A stretch of 9,782 nt of DNA, from contig JAJFGM010000719.1 in NCBI GenBank assembly GCA_021776145.1, positions 1 to 9,782 on the forward strand, in the 5' to 3' direction. Source of the DNA: Kiloniellaceae bacterium. Lineage in GTDB: Bacteria; Pseudomonadota; Alphaproteobacteria; Kiloniellales; Kiloniellaceae. Below the pieces are notes generated by a model. The model made no database searches. It was not told the DNA's origin and saw only the letters and a program-made list of their open reading frames with translations. Made by a program: the position numbers and the translations under genes. Shown here piece after piece: positions 1-5,354 of this stretch; the first letter of the stretch is position 1; the number at the start of each line of letters is the position of its first letter.

Positions 1-1023
1 GGCGCCGACCTGCGCGGCGCGCGCCTGAAGCAAACCAACCTCAGGAAGGCGGACTTGCGGAAAGGCACGTTGCTGAACGCCGATGGTGCGAATATGCGCG
101 AAGTGAACGCCCAATTGAACGACGCCAATCTCAAGGGCGCCAATCTGGTCGAGGCGAACTTGGCAGGCGCCAGCCTTGCCGGTGCCGTCTTGATCGACGT
201 GAACTGCGAAGGCGCCTGCATGGATGGCTGCGACCTTTCAAAGGCCATACTGAAACGCGCCAATTTCAAGAACGCCTCGCTCAAACAATCGAACCTGATC
301 GGCGCCGATCTCAGCGGCGCTAACTTGAAGGGCGCCGATCTTCAGGACGCTGACCTGAAGGACGCGAACCTCAGCGAAGCCAATCTCACCGATGCCAACC
401 TCGAGGGCGCCAACCTCGAGGGCGCCGAGACCGCCGGCATGGTCCTTCGGATCAACGCCGAGGACTTCCCCGTCAAGGTGCAGGACGCATTGAAACAGCA
501 CCAGCTATGGGTCGCCAGCAACGGTTCCGAAGGTCAGCGCTGCGAGTTGCGCGGCGAAGACCTGAAACGCATCGATTTGACCGGCAGGGTGCTGGATGGC
601 GCCGACTTGCGCGGCACCGACCTGACCGGCGCCACCTTGATCCGGGCGCATTTCGTTATGGCAGACCTCGCCGGCGCAACCCTGGTGGACGCGGATCTTC
701 GCGAAGCCAATCTACGCGGCGTCAACCTCCTGGACGGCGACCTGACCCGCGCCAACCTGACGCGGGCCAACCTCGGCTCGGTCGAACTTCTAACGCCCGA
801 CAACAAACCGACGGGCCGGTTTTGGGCCGCCAACCTCACAAGCGCCAAACTCCTGAATTCCATACTATGTGATGCGCGGGGAGAGGGCACGACCCTCACC
901 GACGCCGATTTCAGCGGCGCCGACCTACGCAACGCCGACTTCAGCGGCGCCAAGACGGCGGGCGTCATTATCGAAGGCGCCGATACCCGCGGCGCAAAGA
1001 TCGATCTCGCGCAAGGCAACTAA
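1..1023 (+). CDS. Pentapeptide-repeat protein, 5' partial
   Basis: The frame is open from base 1 to the TAA at 1021-1023, giving 340 residues, and its true start lies upstream of the window. A TTG at 55 can serve as a start in this frame, but pentapeptide repeats already run through bases 1-54, so it is not the real start. The protein is built of A(D/N)Lxx-type repeats in two blocks, roughly residues 1-142 and 185-335. They are separated by a non-repeat linker (about 143-180) containing an HQLWVASNGSEG segment. Such repeats are known to fold into a right-handed quadrilateral beta helix. Members range from gyrase-protecting DNA mimics to proteins of unknown role, and nothing here identifies the function. 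No signal peptide can be judged because the N terminus is missing. One 15-bp repeat unit is duplicated exactly at 394-423. The family call is firm; the function is unknown. Confidence 0.93.
   Translation, partial: GADLRGARLKQTNLRKADLRKGTLLNADGANMREVNAQLNDANLKGANLVEANLAGASLAGAVLIDVNCEGACMDGCDLSKAILKRANFKNASLKQSNLIGADLSGANLKGADLQDADLKDANLSEANLTDANLEGANLEGAETAGMVLRINAEDFPVKVQDALKQHQLWVASNGSEGQRCELRGEDLKRIDLTGRVLDGADLRGTDLTGATLIRAHFVMADLAGATLVDADLREANLRGVNLLDGDLTRANLTRANLGSVELLTPDNKPTGRFWAANLTSAKLLNSILCDARGEGTTLTDADFSGADLRNADFSGAKTAGVIIEGADTRGAKIDLAQGN
394..423 (+). repeat. Exact 15-bp tandem duplication inside the pentapeptide-repeat gene
   Basis: Bases 394-408 and 409-423 are identical (gccaacctcgagggc twice) and encode ANLEG twice. 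Other repeat units in this gene differ at synonymous positions, so an exact copy suggests a recent unit duplication or gene conversion. The reading frame is kept. Confidence 0.85.
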
Positions 1024-1029
1024 AACGTT

Positions 1030-1041
1030 CAACGATCGCTG
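1030..1041. promoter_or_regulatory. Degenerate copy of the putative TetR operator
   Basis: Bases 1030-1041 (caacgatcgctg) match the 12-bp palindrome at 1077-1088 at 9 of 12 positions, including the core AACGATCG. The site lies 47 bp upstream of that palindrome, just after the pentapeptide gene stop. It could be an auxiliary operator or chance similarity; symmetry is lost on the right side. Confidence 0.3.
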
Positions 1042-1076
1042 GCGGTGCCGCGTTTTTCCCATAAAAAATTTTTATT

Positions 1077-1088
1077 GAACGATCGTTC
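1077..1088. promoter_or_regulatory. Putative TetR operator (12-bp perfect palindrome) upstream of the regulator gene
   Basis: GAACGATCGTTC reads the same on both strands. It sits 36 bp before the regulator start codon and directly after an A/T-rich element (1061-1075, itself a palindrome of A and T runs) that could belong to a promoter. TetR-family dimers typically bind inverted repeats in their own promoter region. A related site at 1725-1736 precedes the next gene. Autoregulation is inferred from position and symmetry. Confidence 0.6.
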
Positions 1089-1123
1089 CACCATTTCTAA
1101 ACTCCCTGTTCAGAAAGACGCCA

Positions 1124-1705
1124 ATGCCGTGGGTAAAGAAATTCGACAACGACGAGGCCTTGGCCAAGGCCATGCACGCCTTTTGGGTCCACGGTTACGG
1201 GGCGACCTCGATGCAGGACCTCGTCGACTGCATGGGAATCAACAGAGGCAGCCTCTATGCCACCTTCGGTGACAAACAAAGTCTGTTTCTAAAGGCACTG
1301 CGCCACTACGACCAAGTTCATCGCCGCGCCTGGGCGGAGGAACTGCGCAAGAAGGACTCGCCGCGCCGGGCGATCGAACAAACCTTCGAATGCGTGATCG
1401 AGTCGGTCCTGCGATCCGGCGCGCGCGACGGCTGTCTCTTGGTCAATACGGCGCTGGAACTGTCACCGCACAACGCCGAGGTGCGCGAAGTGGTTCGCCA
1501 TGGGCTGGCGGAAATGGAGACCTTCTTCCACGACATGATTGTCGAGGGACACTCCCGCGGGGAGATCCCCACGGCCGTGGATCCAGTTGAAACGGCCCGC
1601 ACCCTGCTCGGCTTGCTCGTCGGGTTACGGGTCTTTTCGCGCAGTCGCCCGGAAGCGGATCTCCTCAAGTCGGTTGCAAGGCAGGCCAAAGCGCTCTTGC
1701 AGTGA
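1124..1705 (+). CDS. TetR/AcrR-family transcriptional regulator
   Basis: This 193-residue protein has the usual length and layout of a TetR repressor. An N-terminal helix-turn-helix spans about residues 8-54, with the recognition segment GINRGSLYATFGDK at 38-51. An all-helical ligand-binding and dimerisation domain follows. The motif DGCLLVNTALEL (102-113) is typical of the subgroup that includes NemR- and ComR-like regulators. Its Cys104 falls where, from memory, NemR has its redox-sensing Cys106; Cys36 and Cys90 are also present. The ATG at 1124 is preferred because the DNA-binding domain starts right after it; the ribosome binding site is weak (agaaag, about 1113). The gene lies 46 bp upstream of an AhpD-like gene, and similar inverted repeats precede both. 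It probably represses itself and that gene, possibly in response to oxidants or electrophiles. The effector is inferred, not shown. Confidence 0.93.
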   Translation: MPWVKKFDNDEALAKAMHAFWVHGYGATSMQDLVDCMGINRGSLYATFGDKQSLFLKALRHYDQVHRRAWAEELRKKDSPRRAIEQTFECVIESVLRSGARDGCLLVNTALELSPHNAEVREVVRHGLAEMETFFHDMIVEGHSRGEIPTAVDPVETARTLLGLLVGLRVFSRSRPEADLLKSVARQAKALLQ

Positions 1706-1724
1706 GTTTTTTTGATTTTTTTTG

Positions 1725-1736
1725 GAATGAACGTTC
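1725..1736. promoter_or_regulatory. Second putative TetR operator, upstream of the AhpD-like gene
   Basis: GAATGAACGTTC matches the site at 1077-1088 at 10 of 12 positions and contains the perfect 10-bp palindrome TGAACGTTCA (1728-1737). It lies in the 46-bp gap between the two genes, after a T-rich stretch (1706-1723) and 4 bp before the ribosome binding site. Bound repressor would block transcription or early elongation into the AhpD-like gene. The T-rich stretch has no stem before it, so I do not call it a terminator. Confidence 0.6.
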
Positions 1737-1740
1737 AAAA

Positions 1741-1746
1741 GGGAGG
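1741..1746 (+). promoter_or_regulatory. Ribosome binding site of the AhpD-like gene
   Basis: GGGAGG lies 5 nt before the ATG at 1752. It is the strongest Shine-Dalgarno in the first half of the window and fixes the start. It lies almost against the putative operator. Confidence 0.75.
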
Positions 1747-1751
1747 ACATC

Positions 1752-2321
1752 ATGACCGTTTCGTACGTTGAGCGAGATCAGGCAAATCCCGAGACCGCCG
1801 TATTCTACGACAAGGCGGAAGGCCGCTTCGAGATGCTGTTGAACATCTTCAAGGTCTTTGGTCATACGCCGGAACTTGGGACCGTCTTCACCGACATGAT
1901 CATGGCGATCCTGAAAGACGGCGAAATCGACTGGCTCACCAAGGAATTGATCATCCTCAAGGCGACACATCGCAACGATTGCCAGTACTGCGTCGTACAG
2001 CACGAAACGCTGTCCAAGCGGCTGGGGATTTCGGAAGAGAAAATTGCCGACATCGGCGACGACCGCTATCAGAACAGCCCGCACTTCAGCGACGCCGAGA
2101 AGGCGCTGCTCGATCTCACCGTGCAGATCGGCGTCGACGCGAACCGGATCCCGAAAAATCTGTGGGATCGGCTACACCAGCATTTTACCGAGCCGCAGAT
2201 CGTCGAAGCCGTCTTCACCATCACGATCTACATCGCGGTCAGCAAATTCGGCGATGCGCTGGGCGTGGAACTGGAGCCAGTCTTCGCCGGGATCGAACCC
2301 ATACTCGAAGTCACGCACTAA
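1752..2321 (+). CDS. AhpD-like / carboxymuconolactone decarboxylase-fold protein (putative alkylhydroperoxidase)
   Basis: This 189-residue protein carries the AhpD-type thiol active-site pattern: Glu65, then Cys77-Gln-Tyr-Cys80, then His84. The spacing (12 residues from Glu to the first Cys, CxxC, then His four after the second Cys) is the same as in mycobacterial AhpD (Glu118, Cys130, Cys133, His137). Such proteins form all-helical oligomers and use the CxxC pair in peroxide reduction or disulfide exchange. The true muconolactone decarboxylases of the superfamily lack the CxxC, so decarboxylase activity is unlikely. No signal peptide is visible, so it is probably cytoplasmic. A strong GGGAGG fixes the ATG. 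It follows a TetR regulator and an operator-like palindrome, suggesting inducible expression. The fold and active site are secure; the physiological substrate is unknown. Confidence 0.9.
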   Translation: MTVSYVERDQANPETAVFYDKAEGRFEMLLNIFKVFGHTPELGTVFTDMIMAILKDGEIDWLTKELIILKATHRNDCQYCVVQHETLSKRLGISEEKIADIGDDRYQNSPHFSDAEKALLDLTVQIGVDANRIPKNLWDRLHQHFTEPQIVEAVFTITIYIAVSKFGDALGVELEPVFAGIEPILEVTH

Positions 2322-2401
2322 CATCCAAGGTAGGCGGCTCCGGCGCCATCCAGCAGGACGCGGTCGAATAGGCGCCCGGAAATTGAAACTGAGATAAGCC
2401 C

Positions 2402-2444
2402 GGTTTCGCGTTCCGGCCCGGCTTCCGAGTCGGACCGCGAAACC
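2402..2444 (+). terminator. Strong hairpin between the AhpD-like and glutaredoxin genes; possible terminator
   Basis: Nine perfect base pairs (2402-2410 with 2436-2444), one mismatch, then four more pairs (2412-2415 with 2431-2434) enclose a 15-nt loop. The hairpin starts 80 bp after the AhpD-like stop and ends 50 bp before the glutaredoxin start. No run of T follows, so it is not a classical intrinsic terminator. It may end or stabilise the upstream transcript, or be a DNA-level inverted repeat. Confidence 0.45.
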
Positions 2445-2494
2445 CAATTGCCATTCTGGCACCAGAGGCCGGCACCATAGGATCTACCCAGGTC

Positions 2495-2737
2495 ATGCCC
2501 AAAATCGAAGTATTCTCCAGCCCCCACTGCAGCTACTGCGAGGCCGCAAAAAAGCTGCTCGACGACAAGGGAAAAGGTTACGCGATCTACGATATTTCCA
2601 GCGACGAGGCGCACCGGCAGGAACTCCTGCACCGCTTGCCTCGGACAAAGTCGGTCCCGCAAATTTTCATCGCCGGCGAGCACATCGGTGGTTACGAGGA
2701 CCTGTGTCTGTTCGCCGAAGCCGGCAGGCTCGATTGA
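2495..2737 (+). CDS. Glutaredoxin, dithiol class (CSYC active site)
   Basis: This 80-residue protein is the typical size of a bacterial glutaredoxin. The active site is Cys12-Ser-Tyr-Cys15. The family's cis-proline segment appears as SVPQIFI (canonical TVP) near residue 54, and the glutathione-binding IGGYEDL segment lies near 63-69. It would reduce protein disulfides and glutathione mixed disulfides in the cytoplasm, using glutathione. The usual bacterial motif is CPYC. A CSYC site occurs in plant GrxC5, which can bind a [2Fe-2S] cluster, so cluster binding is possible here but not shown. The ribosome binding site is weak (taggat, about 2478-2483). The gene has no tightly coupled neighbour: a hairpin precedes it and a 243-bp gap follows. 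Confidence 0.95.
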   Translation: MPKIEVFSSPHCSYCEAAKKLLDDKGKGYAIYDISSDEAHRQELLHRLPRTKSVPQIFIAGEHIGGYEDLCLFAEAGRLD

Positions 2738-2980
2738 ATGGCCAGACTTCCCGCCGGGAATTCGGTCCCGCCGACATTTCACACTTGCATCTCAAGGGCG
2801 CGAGCACCGCGACCTGGACACCCGGTCAAACAACCGGATCATGGAGCAAAGCCTCCACTAAGAGCGGCCTGTGCCGCGTGACTACCCGCTCGCAACCTTA
2901 GGCGCTATCATGGCCATCGACCGGCCCGCTTTTCGGGCAGATCAATGGCTGACCGGTAAACCGGCGGAGAGCCTGGACCG
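2738..2980 (+). other. Intergenic stretch before the sensor kinase
   Basis: I found no convincing gene here; short open frames show no recognisable motif or good ribosome binding site. A small hairpin (2924-2928 pairing with 2934-2938, loop CTTTT) and a shorter CCGG/CCGG one (2953-2964) precede the kinase. GGAGA at 2966-2970, 10 nt before the ATG at 2981, is the likely ribosome binding site of the kinase. No clear sigma-70 promoter could be picked out by eye. Confidence 0.5.
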
Positions 2981-5251
2981 ATGCGGATCTTCGATCTGAT
3001 CACGCCGTTGTCTTATTGGGCACTGCTGGCGATTTGGACCGCCATACTGCTGATCTACCTGCGCCACATCCGGCATCGCGCCGCGCTCGGCGCGGCGGTG
3101 GTGACACTCTTGATCGTGTTGATGATCGATGCCTTTCGGACCCTTTTCGAAAGCCTATATTTCGGTCTGCACTTCAACTCCATCTTCGGCATTCTGCCGG
3201 CCTGGATCAGCGAGATTACCGGCCGGCCAGAGCTGATCGCCATCCCCAAGGTGATCAATATCCTGGCCGGCTCGATCATTCTGATCGTGCTTCTCCACAA
3301 CTGGTTGCCGCGTCAGGTCGCCGAGCGCCGGCGCGCCGAAACAGCCTTGCGGCGCAGCGAGACCCGATTTCAGGACTTTGCCGAGTTCGGCTCCGACTGG
3401 CTCTGGGAGATGGATCGGGATCTGCGGTTTTGCTACTTCTCGGACCGCCTGATCGATGTCACCGGGCTTTCGCGCGAGAAATACATCGGCAAAACACGGC
3501 AAGAGCTCGGCCAGGGCTCCATTTCGGACGCGGCCTGGCAACAGCACCTGGCGGACCTCAAGGCACGCCGACCGTTCCGCAATTTCCGTTACACACACGT
3601 TACCGGCGACGGGCGCGAGTTCTACTGGTCGATCAGCGGTAAACCCCTGTTCGACGCGGCCGGCAATTTCGAAGGCTACCGTGGCACCGGCACCGACCTG
3701 ACCGAGCAGAAAAGAGCCGAGATGGACCTGCGCAAGAGCGAGGCGCGATTGTGGGAATCGCAACGAATTGCCCGCATCGGCACTTGGGAATACGACGAGG
3801 TCGGCCAGCACCTTCTCTGGGCCTCGGACGAGGCCCTGCGAATCCTGAACGGCGGCGACACCCCGGATCTGCTCGAGTGGGACGACCATCTCGCCCGCAT
3901 CCACAGCGACGATCGGCAACGCGTCCTCGCCACCCTGGAGGACCGCCGCGAGACGCCCCGCCCCTCTGAAACCGCCTACCGTATTCTCGACGACGCGGGT
4001 GGCATTCACCACCTGTTGGTCATCGCGGAACCTGTCTTGGGCCGCGACGACCAATTGGCTTCCTACCGCGGCACCGTCCAGGACATCACGGAAGTCGCGG
4101 AGATCGAAGCGCGGTTGCGTCATTCGCAGAAAATGGAGGCCGTCGGCCAGCTGACCGGCGGAGTGGCGCACGACTTCAATAACCTGCTCGGCGTCATTCT
4201 CGGAAACGCCGAACTGCTCGCGGAACGCGGAAACAGCGACGACCCCCAGCTTGCGGCGATGATCCGGGCTGCCGAGCACGGCGCCGAGCTGACACAGCGC
4301 CTTCTCGCCTTTTCGCGCAGGCAGGCCCTGCAGCCGCAATCAATCGACCTCGACCGCCTGATCGCCACCCTGCGCGACCTGCTCAAGCACAGCCTGGGTG
4401 AGACCATAGAGGTCGAGGCCGTGGCAACGGCGGGGCTGTGGACTTGCAATGTCGATCCCGGGCAGATCGAAAGCGCGATCCTCAATCTCGCGATCAATGC
4501 CCGTGACGCCATGCCGCACGGCGGCAAGCTTACCATCGGCACCGCCAACGTCTCCCTCGACGACGAATACGCCGCGGCGCAGGCCGAGGTTAAACCTGGC
4601 GAATATGTCATGTTGACCGTCAGCGATAACGGCGAAGGCATGCCGCCCGATGTCCTGGAACACGTTTTCGAACCCTTCTTCACCACCAAGGTTCAGGGAC
4701 GAGGTACGGGCATGGGCTTGCCCATGGTCTTCGGGTTCGCCAAGCAGTCGGGCGGCGACGTCACCATCCACAGCGAAGTCGGACAGGGCACGACGGTGAA
4801 ACTCTACCTGCCGCGGTCAAGCCAACCGCCACTGGCGAAAGCGGTGACAGAAGCCTCAACGGGCGGACAAGCCCAGGGCGAGAGCGTTTTGGTCGTCGAG
4901 GACGACGCCGACGTCAACAACCTGGCCGTGGCTCTTCTGGAAGTTTACGGCTACCGCGTGTTTGCGGCGAGCGACGGACGCAAGGCCCTGGAAATTCTCA
5001 GGGACGGACACGAAATTGATCTTCTGTTCACCGATGTCCTCCTGCCGGGTGGCCTGACCGGCCCACAGCTAGCCGAAAAAGCCCGCGACCTGCGGCCCAA
5101 CATGAAGGTCCTTTTCATGTCGGGCCACACTCATGACACCCCAATTCAAGAAGGCCCGCAGGACGATGGCCCGCACATCTTGCGAAAGCCTTTCCGCAAA
5201 GCCGAACTGGCGCAAGAAGTGCGCGCCGCGCTCGACGGCGCCCGACCTTGA
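2981..5251 (+). CDS. Membrane-bound PAS-PAS hybrid sensor histidine kinase with C-terminal receiver domain
   Basis: The 756-residue protein starts with hydrophobic segments at about 8-28, 36-56 and 88-110, placing the N terminus in the inner membrane. Two PAS/PAC units follow (about 127-248 and 263-375), the second ending in GTVQDITE. The dimerisation helix carries the phosphorylated His397 in GGVAHDFNN. The ATPase domain shows the N box (Asn506 in NARDAM), the G1 box (Asp549 in DNGEGM), the F box FEPFFTTK and the G2 box GRGTGMGL near 573-582. The C-terminal receiver (about 636-752) has acidic residues Glu640-Asp642, phospho-acceptor Asp685, Ser714 and Lys736, so both kinase and receiver look intact. 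Phosphate probably passes from His397 to Asp685. I see no LOV-type Cys motif or other cofactor signature in the PAS domains, so the signal is unknown. No output regulator is encoded nearby. Confidence 0.95.
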   Translation: MRIFDLITPLSYWALLAIWTAILLIYLRHIRHRAALGAAVVTLLIVLMIDAFRTLFESLYFGLHFNSIFGILPAWISEITGRPELIAIPKVINILAGSIILIVLLHNWLPRQVAERRRAETALRRSETRFQDFAEFGSDWLWEMDRDLRFCYFSDRLIDVTGLSREKYIGKTRQELGQGSISDAAWQQHLADLKARRPFRNFRYTHVTGDGREFYWSISGKPLFDAAGNFEGYRGTGTDLTEQKRAEMDLRKSEARLWESQRIARIGTWEYDEVGQHLLWASDEALRILNGGDTPDLLEWDDHLARIHSDDRQRVLATLEDRRETPRPSETAYRILDDAGGIHHLLVIAEPVLGRDDQLASYRGTVQDITEVAEIEARLRHSQKMEAVGQLTGGVAHDFNNLLGVILGNAELLAERGNSDDPQLAAMIRAAEHGAELTQRLLAFSRRQALQPQSIDLDRLIATLRDLLKHSLGETIEVEAVATAGLWTCNVDPGQIESAILNLAINARDAMPHGGKLTIGTANVSLDDEYAAAQAEVKPGEYVMLTVSDNGEGMPPDVLEHVFEPFFTTKVQGRGTGMGLPMVFGFAKQSGGDVTIHSEVGQGTTVKLYLPRSSQPPLAKAVTEASTGGQAQGESVLVVEDDADVNNLAVALLEVYGYRVFAASDGRKALEILRDGHEIDLLFTDVLLPGGLTGPQLAEKARDLRPNMKVLFMSGHTHDTPIQEGPQDDGPHILRKPFRKAELAQEVRAALDGARP

Positions 5252-5354
5252 GCCACCGCCCGCGGATTGGTTACGGTTCGGCATTTCCCGGTCGCGTCTT
5301 ATCGTGCCGGCCTTACAGGTTGCTTCGGGGAAAACGACTGTTCCGGGTAAATCA

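Noticed and set aside
238..501. Minus-strand open frame opposite the pentapeptide repeats
   Set aside because: Its repetitive sequence is just the complement of the repeat codons. The plus-strand frame has a clear family signature and this one has none.
1706..1723. T-rich stretch after the TetR gene as an intrinsic terminator
   Set aside because: No GC-rich stem precedes it. It more likely belongs to the promoter/operator region of the AhpD-like gene.
1752..2321. Gamma-carboxymuconolactone decarboxylase (pcaC-type) function
   Set aside because: The CxxC and Glu/His spacing match AhpD-type peroxidases, which differ from the decarboxylase branch, and no aromatic catabolism genes are nearby.
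2704..2901. Possible small gene overlapping the end of the glutaredoxin gene
   Set aside because: It starts inside the glutaredoxin gene in another frame, has no ribosome binding site I can see, and its composition is typical of non-coding GC-rich sequence.
3155..4339. Long minus-strand open frame (394 codons) opposite the sensor kinase
   Set aside because: High GC content lengthens shadow frames. The plus strand encodes intact PAS and HisKA domains here, and the minus-strand product shows no recognisable motif.
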